From Daphnia pulex (lineage: Eukaryota > Arthropoda > Branchiopoda > Diplostraca > Daphniidae), in the NCBI RefSeq assembly GCF_021134715.1, contig NC_060018.1, positions 12,355,501-12,419,500 of the forward strand: a DNA stretch of 64,000 nucleotides, written 5' to 3'. Each line of letters begins with the position of its first letter. The stretch's first letter is position 1. Shown here in pieces: positions 34,821-46,092 of this stretch. Both the position numbers and the translations under genes were made by a program. A model generated the notes under the pieces. It worked only from the letters and a program-made list of their open reading frames with translations, was not told where the DNA came from and searched no databases.

Positions 34821-36031
34821 TTATAGCTGATCAGCACAAAACTTGACAAGATCCTCAGAATTAGCAAATGAAAAAATAAGAAAACCGTCTACGTCATCGA
34901 CATGAAAACTTTCCAAATTTTCACATTCAACAACGGGCTCCACATTAACAGATCTGACTGCATTGATCAATGGTTCTGCATAATAAAATAAACATATTAT
35001 TTAACTAAATAACATCTATCCAAAATACATGCATACACTTACTTCTAAGTTTGGTTGAGCTGGACCTCGCCTTCATCATTCTTGCATGTCTCATATTCAA
35101 ATCATTATCGGTACCTCGGTATCTCTGAGGCCGAGTTTTTTGTCGAGTAGATATGCGAAGAGGAATTTCAGTCATGCTTGAACAACGATAAACAAATGGT
35201 GCAACAATAGAATCAGAACTAGGTGCTGTTGTGCATTCAAGAGAAACACATGGAGTAGAAACTTCCTTATCACCCTCTATGAAGGGGATCAATGAGGAAG
35301 GCGATGAAATCAGTAACTCGTTTTCGGGAAGACGAACACATTCGTAGGACCAGGTTTGAGTGTTATCGTTAAATAGTAATTCACGCTGTCGACTCGTCAA
35401 GTTCTGAGGAATACCTACATAAAAGAATTTTATGTTCAGCAAAGCCGCCTATTAGTGCTCAAAACTTAACCAAATAATTCATTTCCCACCACATTCGTCA
35501 TTGGTTAATATGAGCTTTGTTGCTTCAATTTCCACTACAGACAATGAAGTTTTTGAGGTTTGAAATTCACTAACTGCATATTCGTATTGTTTCAATTGGC
35601 ATTCAATATCTGACTGCAATTTTCCCGACTTGACATTTGAATTAACATATTTTTACAAAGTTGTAACAATTTAAAATACAAAAGAATTTAGAATAGAACA
35701 CAATCTTAACTTAAGTAATTTATATACCTTCTTAAGATCAGCAGTTTGACGAAGAAACAATGTTGGAATGGAATTTTTATTTAAATACCAGATTCTATTG
35801 ACTGAAGTCAGACATTTTTCATCAAAATGAATAGAGCAAATGAATGATATAGGCAGAGAAAGGGTTGCAGGAGAACTGCAACAGAGAGTAGGTTATTAAA
35901 AACTACCGCAACTGACATAAGACTATTTACCGAAACAGAAAAGGGGCAAGTTGTGAAGATATTCCATATTGTAGTTGAAACCCACAGACGAAACACTGAC
36001 GGTCAGCGATATATGCATCTATGTCAAGCAT
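34821..36031 (-). CDS. THAP-like zinc-finger protein, 299 aa, unnamed
   Basis: Five exons (36031-35931, 35875-35728, 35613-35490, 35414-35043, 34975-34821) have good splice sites and exactly compatible phases, giving 900 nt including TAA. The N-terminus has a CFVCGF pair (residues 14-17) and later FICSIHFDEKCL and NKNSIPTLFLR, which together match the C-x2-C ... C-x2-H and the IP-TLF end of THAP domains; the central Trp is not obvious. The rest is a Ser/Thr-rich region (ISSPSSLIPF), a basic block (RISTRQKTRPQRYRG) and an acidic C-terminus (FHVDDVDGFLIFSF). It lies 490 bp from the hAT element and 2.8 kb from the THAP gene in the P-like element. I found no inverted repeats around it, so it may be a host gene or an older domesticated one. 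Confidence 0.6.
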
Positions 36032-36838
36032 ATCATGGAGTTGTTAGGCACGACTCAATTTTGCCTAGATGGAAATGCTACTGCTGTTTACTGAAGTCAA
36101 GTGCTGACTGCTGACTTTGACTCTTTGCCTTAGATACATTGTTGCCATTCTTGTGAATTGTGATTTTATTATTTCACCAATCACCTTTCACCAAACTATA
36201 TATATAGGATAAATGCTTTTTTTGTAGCCTACAATCCTACATCTAGAAAACAAGTTCATTAAAAAAATATATAAGTCGAAATTATGGTGATGTGATCGAT
36301 CAAAATTGGTCGGGTAAAGGCAATTCGCTCATCAACGCGGACATACTAGAATATTCATATTTCTTTTTAATTGAGCATTCAATGTAAACTAGAAGCAATA
36401 TTTAAATAAATATCTAAACATATCTAAGCAAGGCAACAAAAAGGATAGAATGAGATGGGACAATGAAGTTGTAAAACGCTAAAACTGATCTATTGCACCC
36501 TGAATGATACACAGTAAGCACAATAGTGGCGTCAAATCACACTTTACAATCAGCAGAACAGTTAGTATATTATTAAAGATGTTATGATTTGCTATATCAC
36601 TGTATCTGCATTATGCTGCCCCTGTACAAAATCTAAGGAGCATTTTCCATTCGTAAATTAATTCGTCGGTTCGATTCAAGTCGATTCTGACGGACGGTGA
36701 GACGATAAAACAAAGTCTTACATGTGGAGTCTAAACGACATACCACAAAGTCCATAAAATACAAACGAGAAACACAATCCTTTTAGTTCCAAAATATCCT
36801 ATAGTCTCTTGTGTCAGAACTGCTAATCAGCCGAAACG
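36032..36838. other. 3' region of the RS-rich gene and intergenic DNA
   Basis: The part nearest 36838 is the 3' UTR of the minus-strand RS-rich gene. The remainder is AT-rich with no frame of interest. Confidence 0.5.
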
Positions 36839-39058
36839 CTATCGTCTCCATCCAAGTCTGCTGCGAATAGAAGAACTCATCGAACTTGGTTGGACGACTT
36901 CTCCTCGATTATTGGTAGATCTATAATTGGTCCAGTCAGGGTATTCGACAGGGACGTGTGGACCGTGAGTTTTCACCCAAGCATGTTCGTAGCCACGTCG
37001 CCACAGTTGATAGCGATGCCACCAAGCTTCCCATCGCGACAGCTCCTCCAACGTCATATCGTGGCCGAAATAACCTCGATCTGTATAATATTTGTGACGA
37101 ACACGAATGTCATCCCAGTCTCGTGGTAGCTGACGAGGAGGCTGGACGTGTCGGTACTGATCGTATCTGAATAACGAGAATAAGAAACAATTAAATCACC
37201 GCAAACACATAATTAAAAACTGAAAATAAACGGAACCTTTCATGCCAATCTCTCCATCTGTCATCTCGTGCTCGTTCGTCTTTTCGAATCGGTTCTTCAG
37301 GCGGATGGACATGCTTAATTTGATGGTGATGATGATGATTGATGGGCGGTTGAGATGATTCGATTGAACGTTCCCTTGCGGCTTTTGCATTCGATATGAC
37401 TGGAGCAGCGCTAGCTTCATCAATGCTGACGTTCTTCTCAGTCGTCGCAGCTCCCCCGACAGGAGCAACGATTCGCAATTGAACCAACTCCAAATTTCTT
37501 CTTTGAGAACTCAACTGGGCCAGTTTTCCGAATCTCTCCGACAACGAAAGGCGAGAGCCCAGGTTTCCAGATTTGAGTTCCTTGGCAGCATTGGGGCCTT
37601 CTCCTGTGTCTTCCCCTTCCTCTTCTTCTTCGCCTTCTTCCATGTCGTCGTCGTCTGTTTCAGAGCTAGACTCGTTGGAGCTTGAATCTGATTCTGAGAG
37701 TGCACGACGCTTTTTCACGGGCGATACAACTTTATTGCTAGCTGAAATTGGGCGTTTGACAGTCTTGGAGGCAGAAGTTTGCTTGGCGGCATGCAACTCT
37801 TGGGCTGGCCTGAGCTGCTCCTTCAATTTCATACGAGGAGGAGCAGGTGGAGATTTGGGTTTCAAGGCAGATCTTTTGCGGTAGCCAGTTTCTTTTGAAC
37901 TTGAACTAGTCGATGATCCACTGCTGCTCGACGAAGAAGACGACGATCGAGAAAAGGATGAATGAGATAGTGAAGAGCTGCTTCGACTGCTCGCATCGTC
38001 GCTCAAGCATTTCCGACGTCGTGCTATTGGGGATGTAGACGACCGAGAAGGCGTGCCGGAATAGGAGCGACCACGTTCCGGCGGAGAGACTGGCCCACGT
38101 CGCGTGCTGGATTTAGTCTTCAAACCAGCAATCTGCTTTCTAGATGGACCATTATTTTTCTCTGTCTGTCGAAGAGGACTTCGACTACGACTGCGGGATC
38201 GCAACGGACTCTTTTTCTTCACAACCCTGTCTTTCCTGGACGCTAGTTCACGTCGGTTTTCTGCTGGCTTCTTGTTCAAATCAAGTCTACTCGTTCGACT
38301 GGCATTTGTTTTTGCAAATCTGTCAGAAACCAATTTTCTTTCGTGTGAAGCTCCGTTGCTGGGACGTTTACTCGAATCAGATCGTCTTTTGACATCTGAA
38401 TTTGGGCTACGATCAGAGCTGGAAAAACTACGTTTAATCTGAGGACGGACATTCTTGCGCTGCCCTCCTCCTACTCCTCCACCACCACTTCTTTCTCGAT
38501 TACTTGTGGTCCGTCCTGATTCGATTTTATGGGCACGTTCGCGAGATCTCGAACGACGTGCGCTTGTTTTCTCACGAGAACGTGATCTTCGACTTCTACT
38601 GATGCCAAGTTCATTTTTGTACATTTCTTTGAATCCACTGTGACCCCAACGATCAGGATCTTTGGCTTCTTCGTCTAATAACTTTTTTGTCCAACGGTTC
38701 CCACCTTCCGTTCTTGCACGTTCCATCACACGTTCCATGGAATCCTTGCGACCTAAAGATATTAATAATGAAAATTATGAAGAAACAAACAGAAACTGAT
38801 AAAAACTCACTAGAAAGCTTGTTATTTCTTCCACGGTCTCTCCCAGACTGGCTGCTGTTTTGGGATTTGGAAGCAGTTCTATCATTGGTTGAGCTTGAAC
38901 TTTTCTTAACTCCACTTGATGATTTTGCTAATGCTTGCAGCCTATCTTTGATATCAACTCTGCTGTCCTGAAAAAAGAAATCTTGAAATGTGTAGATGCA
39001 ATCGTTAAAACAGACAAATAAATACCTGGTCCTGTTGTGCTCTTCTGGGAGATCCCAT
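36839..39058 (-). CDS. Arginine/serine-rich nuclear protein (probable pre-mRNA processing factor)
   Basis: Exons 39058-39026, 38967-38811, 38752-37237 and 37166-36839 join in phase and give about 677 residues. Order: a short N-terminus (MGSPRRAQQDQ) that continues DIKDRLQALAKSS, a conserved block RWTKKLLDEEAKDPDRWGHS followed by GFKEMY, long RS-dipeptide runs (SRSRRSRSRE), Ser-rich tracts, an acidic DDDDMEEGEEEEE patch, a His run, and a C-terminal domain rich in aromatic residues (DWDDIRVRHKYYTDRGYFG; WEAWWHRYQLWRRGYEHAW) ending SRLGWRR. RS domains mark splicing and nuclear-speckle proteins. I do not recognise the exact orthologue; the ordered C-terminus suggests a specific conserved family. 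It is divergent from FAM32A, with 657 bp between start codons. Confidence 0.75.
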
Positions 39059-39715
39059 ATTAATTTTGATATGTGGATGTCAGGAATAGCTAAATCATTT
39101 TAAAAAGAAGTTTTGTCAGTTTACATGGTCTACTTTCAAGAAGGATGTGGTATGTTTGACACATGATTGGAGTAGACTTCTACGACAATAGTTGCTGAAA
39201 CAATATTGAGAAAACAGTAAACAACCTAATTCCTTTATACAGTTAATGCAAATAAATTAAATAATCCCTCTTAAAATTCTTCACAGATGGAATATTAACG
39301 ATTTAATCAATATTATAATTCATCCGGTAGAGATGGAGCCCTTTCCACTATCTACCAGACCCGACATATGATGTCAACATGCAGTGATTATGGCATTGAA
39401 TTGAACGTAATTTTATCTCTAAATACTAACCTTGGATAACTTAAATTTCAACAAGAATGGGATTTAAAACTTCACTGTTAAATTAATTCAAAACAATTGC
39501 ATGATTCCGCTCGAGGTCTATGACGCTTTGAGAGCTTCAAAACGATACTACTGCCGCTCGCCATCTATACTTCGTTGCCGAAGCTTTTCTTCATTTTAGT
39601 CTTCATTATTGACGCAAAGTTGTTGACGAAAGGTTGACATTCATTTTCGAGCACCCATTTAGGCCATTTTTTCTCGATTCGTTGTTATTTATACAACACA
39701 AATACACAATAAACG

Positions 39716-40123
39716 ATGGAGTACGAGGCTGCTGTGAAAGGCCGTTTAAAATTGAAAGGAACTGCTAATAAAGATATTCAAAAGTAAGTTTATAATTATC
39801 AGCTAAGGTCATACCATGTTCTTTGTTTATAATTTGATTTGTCTTCCATTAGGAAACTTAAGAAGAAGAACAAGGAAAAGGCTAAGAATGATGGAGAGTC
39901 TTCTAAAACTAAAGAGCAAAATGAAACCCCACAATCATACAAGCAGCCTGTGGTTAAAACAAAGGCTCAATTGAAGTTTGAACAGATGAAGGAGGAACAA
40001 CAGAAAAAGCGAATTCTAGAAAAGGCCTCTAAGACTCACAAGCAACGTGTTGAGGAATTTAACAGACATCTTGACAGTCTAACAGAGCATTTTGATATTC
40101 CTAAAGTCAGCTGGACAAAATAA
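39716..40123 (+). CDS. FAM32A: FAM32A-like protein
   Basis: Exons 39716-39783 and 39853-40123 code for 112 residues, the same length as human FAM32A. It opens MEYEAAVKGRLKLKG and has a Lys-rich middle. The C-terminus KASKTHKQRVEEFNRHLDSL, then TEHFDIPKVSWTK, is nearly identical to the human protein. FAM32A is a small nuclear protein of the activated spliceosome that supports 3' splice-site use and exon ligation. The intron of 69 bp splits a Lys codon. Its 3' end is about 310 bp from the MRPS2 start on the same strand. Confidence 0.93.
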
Positions 40124-40433
40124 GTTTTCTGGAAATTTTATGTGCATAACATTGTCTCATTCAAATACATGATTTTCAATTTCGTACCAGCTGTAATTAG
40201 TTCATTAATTTTATTAATAATATTTGTTAAATCCTCAACATGAAATTAGGAGATTATTTTACAATATTCTATTACAAATATTCTACATTTCTACATCTTC
40301 GATTTAGTTAATCGAAATTTTTCATCGCGTTTTTATCTCATTCTGTCGTAACCTAGCAACAACGGGTGCAACAACATCGTCTGCTATTAACTTCTGAAGG
40401 AGTAGTGCGGCGAATTTTTTTTCTGCTTTCACG

Positions 40434-41400
40434 ATGATTAGAACAATTACAAATCGTACAGCTCGACTTAAATTTATTTTGCAAAGTACTGTCCTTTCCA
40501 ATCCTTTCTTGTTTGTTTTTTCTAGGTTTCTCCTGGAAATTTGGTAGGTGCTTAACACAAACATGTTCACTCACAAGTGATACTTCTCACTGCCAGAACG
40601 CAACAGCTTTGAAAGTTAATCAACCAACTGAGCTTAAAGAGAGGGGTATGATAATTTGGAAAATTGCAAATCTTAAAATTATACCTTGTTTTACTTGTAG
40701 AATTGAAGGAAATCACAAATCCTCTCCGATTTCCTGATTATTTTGGTGTAAGGAATCTGTTCAGACTGAAGGATTTGTTTGATGCAAAAGTGCACTATGG
40801 ACACAAGGATGGAACACTGCATCCCAATATGAAACCCTACATTTTTGGATCTCGACTAGGTCACATCATCTTTGATTTGGATAAAACAACTGAACTGTTA
40901 CAAGATGCACTCAACTTCACAGCCCATATAGCCTATAAAGGAGGAATAATTTTATTTGTATCTCACTATCCACAACACACTTTAACAGTAGAAAATGCAG
41001 CAAAAGAAGCAGGGGAATATGCTCATGCAAGAGAATGGGATTTCCATCTCTTGACAAATTCTGAAAAGATTTATAAAGGTGTAACCCGATTACCTGATCT
41101 TATCATTATGGTTTCCACATTGAACCCCCAGATGCAGGTATTTGTACAAATCTTACAGACTTAAATCTCAAGCTTACTTGTTTACATGTGTGCATTCAGG
41201 AACACACTGCTGTCAGGGATGCAGCCAAAATGTGTATTCCAACTATAGGAATTGTGGACTCAAACAGCAATCCAAATTTGATAACTTATCCAGTACCGGG
41301 TAATGACGATTCCCCAACAGCAGTTCGGTTATATTGTAATTTGTTTCGCGATGCCATCTTGTTGGGCAAATCTAAAAAATCAGAAGTACCATCATCTTAG
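40434..41400 (+). CDS. MRPS2: Mitochondrial small ribosomal subunit protein uS2m
   Basis: Exons 40434-40485, 40526-40645, 40701-41137 and 41200-41400 join in frame for 269 residues. The first exon (MIRTITNRTARLKFILQ) is basic and amphipathic, as a mitochondrial targeting peptide should be. The uS2 family shows in DYFGVRNLFRLKDLFDAKVH, YGHKDGTLHPNMKPYIFGSR, LGHIIFDLDKT and IPTIGIVDSNSNPNLITYPV-PGNDDS. The first intron (40486-40525) would be only 40 bp; without it the frame stops early, which supports the intron. AATAAA lies at about 41427. It works in the mitoribosome. Confidence 0.92.
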
Positions 41401-42694
41401 ATCCTAGAGTATTTTTTGTGAAGTATAATAAAATGGATTTCACGACATTTATTTTCTTTCTTAATTAAGTTGTTAAAAAGAAAGCAATAGCCAAGTGCAC
41501 AAATTTTAACCAAAACATTATACAAAATTGTTTACATTTTCTTACTTGATCTAGTTATCGTTATTGATTTTTAAAGAAAACTAAACCCGCCCAAGGTACT
41601 ACAATGAAAGTTCATTACACATACTTTATCATTATAAATTGTAATAGTAAATTCACAGAAAAATTAAGAAAATGAATTCAATTTCAGAAAGCGTTTATTA
41701 ATAATTTCGACAATTTGTTTAAACGGCAAACACTTGAAATTGAAAAGAAAAATTTTTTTTTTGTTTCTTCTGGAGGTGAAACTAAGAATTTTTATGTTTT
41801 TTTTTGTTGTTTTGAAGTCGACTTCTTGAGGGTATACAGATGGGAAGAAGTGCATAATGACACTTGAGATCTCGCTCATTCTATCAGGTCACGTTCGGTA
41901 ATGTTCATCAGCAAACTGTCGCGTTCGGGATATAAAGCTCGTGCAATTCGGCGAGCACAGAGTCACAATCGGTATTAAGAGGAGTACGAAAAATTCCATC
42001 CAAACGCAGTTGGGCGAGAATTTTGGTACGATACATGTTAACAAATATACAATTCACATTCAGGTAGTGGGTCGGCTAGATTATGTATATAAAATGTAAC
42101 GGGCGGCTTTCAAGTCTTATATCGGTGAAACTTTCCTCGACGAGGGAGCCATTGTAACATCACCAGTGGACTGCTTTTGGGAGCGAGATTCTTCCATTCC
42201 AAAAGCAATGCAAAGTGTACCAAGCTGACCCCCCCAAACTTCATTTCACATACTTACTCCCTGACGGAATCTCATCTTTTACGGAACCTGCCGCCCTAAC
42301 GCTTTAGCCTTCGACGTTCACACATCCATTCACGCAAAACATTGTACCCAAAAAAACAAAACAAAAACTTTTCTCCTAAACTGAAAAAAAAACTGGCTCT
42401 TCGCCACCGTGAGAATTTACATATTTACAACAGTCTTTCGATAGCGCATGCTTAAAGTTATCCTTGTTTTTACTCTTGTACAATGGTTTTTTTCCCTACA
42501 TGCTGCAGCACTCCTCCAATTGCTAATGAGTGCTTTTCATTAATTCTGATCTTCAATACATTGGTCCCAGTGAACGACCTTTCATAAATTTCACTTACAG
42601 GATTCATTTTCTTTTCTTTTTTCTCAATTTTTTTTTGTGTCCTATCATGACGTTGTGTGATGCATGCGCTTTTCGAAGACATTCTCTCGCCTTT
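41401..42694. other. Convergent 3' regions of MRPS2 and Me31B
   Basis: About 50 bp belong to the MRPS2 tail. Most of the rest is probably the Me31B 3' UTR (minus strand), with a candidate AATAAA near 41690-41695. No further coding frame is credible. Confidence 0.5.
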
Positions 42695-44798
42695 TTACTT
42701 TCCTGATTGCTCCTCGGAATCTTCTTGGAACTCGGCCACGTAGAGGGATTTGTCAATGACCTTCATTGAAAAAATAAAACAATGTAAATACAATGAATAC
42801 TTGCACGAGATATCCAAGACTAACCTTAGGAATGGGCTTGATTTCAGTGCTAAGTTCACTCTCAATGCGATGCAGGGCGAAACGATCTTCATAAGTAATC
42901 AGATTGATAGCAATACCCAGGTGTCCAAACCGACCCGAACGACCAATCCTGTGCAGGTAAGTTTCAGCCATCTTGGGAAAGTCGAAGTTGATGACCACGT
43001 TCACAGCTTGAATGTCAATACCACGAGTGAACAAATCTGTTATAAAAACGCAAAAGATTAGTTTCAACATCCTTTTCTCTTCTTGGCTTCACATTATTAA
43101 ATGAATCAGATGTTGATTTTCTTTCAGACGAAAGAAGGGGAATCCAACAAAAAGTTCATCATAACAGTCGAGCACTTAACATTACAAAGATGAAGCAAAT
43201 CTTACCGGAGCACACGAGGTTACGGCACAGCCCATTACGGAAATCATGGAAGACGCGGTTTCTGTGAGCTTGCTGCATACGGGCATGAATGTAATAGCAC
43301 GAGTAGCCCAGCTCAGTGATCTTCTTAGCCAAAAGTTCCACACGTTGAGTGGAGTTGCAGAAGATAATACTTTGATTGATCTGCAACTATAATATCAACA
43401 CAGATATTAATATCGTGACTTTAAAACACAGCAGTTAAAATTAATTCAAGTAAAATCAGGTGTTGATTTTCTCTCAGACGAGAGAAGGGGAATCCAACAA
43501 TAACTCATCAGTCTTATACTGAAAATCTAAATAAACCTTTACTTACTTTAGAAAACAGCGTATTGAGGCAGTGCACTTTTTGCCGTTCTTGGACAAAAGC
43601 GTAGTATTGCGTGACACCTTTCAGTGTTAGTTCTTCCATCAAATTGATTTCATATGGGTTATCAATGTGTTTCCTCTGTGGATACAATCATTGTTAAATC
43701 AAGAACCAAATTACAAGAACCAATAAACCTACCATAAACTCCTCGACAGTTACAGGGAAAGTTGCCGAATAAAGCAAAATTTGGCGCTTGGCTGGTAGGA
43801 ACGAAATTATACGATCCAACATTCCCATGAAGTCTTGAGAGAGCAGTTTGTCAGCCTAGTTACACAAAAGAATAAGAACAATCGTCTAACAGAACTCTTA
43901 ATAATTCCCACATACCTCATCCAAAACAAGGACCTTACAACGGTCCATTACCGCAATCTTCTTTTCCATCAGATCCAAAACACGACCAGGAGTGGCAATC
44001 ACAACATGAACTGGAAGAAACAATGATTGTTAAAACTTGCATGGAAGTAAACAAGGAATAATGAATACCTTTTCCAAAGATCCTCATAATGTCATCTTTC
44101 AGGTCAGTACCACCAGTAGTCACCATGATACGAATATCCAAATGTTTAGCTAGTTCAATGCAGATTTGGCTTGTTTGCAATGCCAGTTCACGTGTTGGCA
44201 CAACAATTAATGCTACAAAGAAAAAAAAATTAGGCCCAGAACTGTAAGAAAAACTTAAACTTGTCAGTACCTTGGATGTGTTGCTCAGACGGAACTACTT
44301 GTTCCAATACTGGTATACAATAAGCACCTGTTTTTCCAGTTCCATTCTTAGCACGAGCCAGGATATTACGCCCAGTCAGAGCCATAGGAATTCCAACCTC
44401 TTGAATGGGTGAAGGTGTCTCCCATCCCTTTTCAAAGATACCCATCAACAATTCACGCTTCAGACAAAAGTCTTCAAAACTTGTTCCCTTAGTGTTGGTA
44501 ACATCCTGAAATTAAACCAAAAATTTAACCCCCAACTCTCATAGATGTTTGAATGAAAGAATATTACGCTAGTCTGTTTTCTACGATCCTTGGGTGGGAT
44601 CTTCAACTGAGACTTCCAGAAATTGTCAGAGTTATTCTCTCTAAAATATTAACAAAAACAGTCATGAAATACGAACAAAGAACACATGATTTTTAAGACT
44701 TACTGCTTCGCAATTAGCGGCTGAGGACTGGGTCTCATCGGCGAAAGGGCATGATTGTTGGCCACTAAGCTTGGCTGACTAGCAACGGCTTCTGCCAT
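42695..44798 (-). CDS. me31B: DEAD-box RNA helicase Me31B / DDX6
   Basis: About ten exons read from ATG at 44798 ([19 protein letters not shown]) to TAA at 42695. Helicase motifs come in order: Q motif region ([20 protein letters not shown], then PSPIQ), I AKNGTGKT, Ia PTRELALQ, Ib TPGR, II DEAD (split by an intron, VLDE/AD), III SAT, then domain 2 with [22 protein letters not shown] and [12 protein letters not shown]. The C-terminus [13 protein letters not shown] is that of the DDX6 group. This ATP-dependent helicase represses translation and promotes decapping in P-bodies and germ granules. The two introns around the [12 protein letters not shown] exon each carry a C/D-box-like RNA candidate. 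The gene is on the opposite strand to MRPS2, tail to tail. Confidence 0.96.
43103..43166 (-). ncRNA. Candidate intronic C/D-box snoRNA, copy 1
   Basis: Minus strand: box C ATGATGA (43162-43156), a segment TTGTTGGATTCCCC, a hairpin TTCTTTC/GAAAGAA around GTCT that could serve as D' (GTCTGA), then AAAATCAACAT and box D CTGA (43109-43106). Box D ends 70 nt before the start of the next Me31B exon (43036), the spacing usual for intron-encoded C/D snoRNAs. A paralogue sits in the neighbouring upstream intron. The terminal stem is weak, and I cannot name the target. Confidence 0.55.
43453..43514 (-). ncRNA. Candidate intronic C/D-box snoRNA, copy 2
   Basis: Same layout as copy 1: box C TGATGA (43510-43505, preceded by C and not the usual purine), TTGTTGGATTCCCC, a hairpin TTCTCTC/GAGAGAA around GTCT, AAAATCAACAC and box D CTGA (43459-43456). 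Box D again ends 70 nt before the next exon (43386). Relative to copy 1 the hairpin has a U-A to C-G change on both sides, which keeps the pairing. A short outer stem (AGTA/TACT) is possible. Confidence 0.55.
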
Positions 44799-46092
44799 GG
44801 TTTTCTCTTCTTTTCTTTTTCTTCTTACTTAACAAAACTTTCGAGCAAAATGCCGAATTCCTTCTTCAACAACGATCACTTGAACTTAAGTTTCTCCAAC
44901 GAAGGCGAACGATTTCTGCAAACGAAAATAACGTGAAACCAAAGAAGCAGGAACTATGGCTTCAGTCTTCTGTGCACATACAAACGTCGCTTACTAAACC
45001 TGAAATAAAATGAGAAAAATCGAATCTGTCAATGGCGGTAAGTCAACAGAATCGGCGTCCATATACACAAAGACTTTTGATCGTGTAACACTGAAGCATT
45101 CAATTTCGAATAAAATAAATCTCAGCAAATGACAAACTGACCTAGTAGACCAGTAGTTGAGATATAATAGACAAGTTTTTAAACACGAGCAAGGATGTCA
45201 ACGGATAAAGAATTGGTTTATCTGAGAAACAGTGTTCACTATGGCGCTCTACGCATCGAAAGCAAAGCAGCGACTGTTTGTGAGTGAGTCAGTCCACAGA
45301 TAGGGGGAGGGTCGTGACAAACAAGTTAGAGCAAGCAAAACAAAACTTGGATAATATTCAACAATTGACATCACTCAAAATGAAGAAATTAAGAGAAGAA
45401 AATATACCAACCTTACGAAGATGTTGACTAAATTGGAAAATAATTAACAAGTGTGTCAATGTTCGGGAACAATGTCTATCTATTTTGCGCGAGAGTCGAA
45501 AGGGATCTGAGTAGAGATAGTAGTCGAAGTCTCTGTTTAGTCCTCCTGGTGGCGGTTAGAGGTAATGAAACATCCCTTCAGGGCTTACTCGTGCCTGGCT
45601 TAAGGGGGGAGGCGGGAGGATAGGTATATTGAGTTCCACGTCGCCAAATTGTAGAGCATCTAGGGAATTTCAATTATATTAATTCGATAATTTTTATTAT
45701 TTATTAAATGAATGAAGATCAGGTGTTGTTTAAAAATATCGTTTATTATTTAATTCTCTATCAATAAAAAAAGGCACGTCATAGGGACTAGGCGTGAGTT
45801 AATAATCTATAAAATTGCTGCACATCGTGGAGTTAGTAGAAATGCAATAGAAATTGAAGAAACGCATGTGATTGAAACACTCTTTACAAATTGTATAATA
45901 GCTTTCCCACAATTCATTAATAGTGGTATGTTATGAAAAAAAGCAAGCAAATAATGGTTGGTGATCATATGAATTGCCTAAGTATCACAAAAATGGAGGA
46001 ACATGTTGATTGGCTTGTTCATCTTTCAACAATTGAATCAAAGGCCGAATGCATCGTGTGTGTGTGTGTGTTTTAAATATATCATTGCAAGA
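44799..46092. other. Me31B 5' region and Pez 3' region
   Basis: Near 44799-45550 lie the Me31B leader and promoter, possibly with non-coding 5' exons. From about 46092 downward is the Pez 3' UTR. No other gene is seen. Confidence 0.5.

Noticed and set aside
37479-38643. Plus-strand Ser/Phe/Leu-rich frames opposite the RS-rich gene
   Set aside because: Antisense shadow of RS and acidic codons; the minus-strand exon chain is complete.
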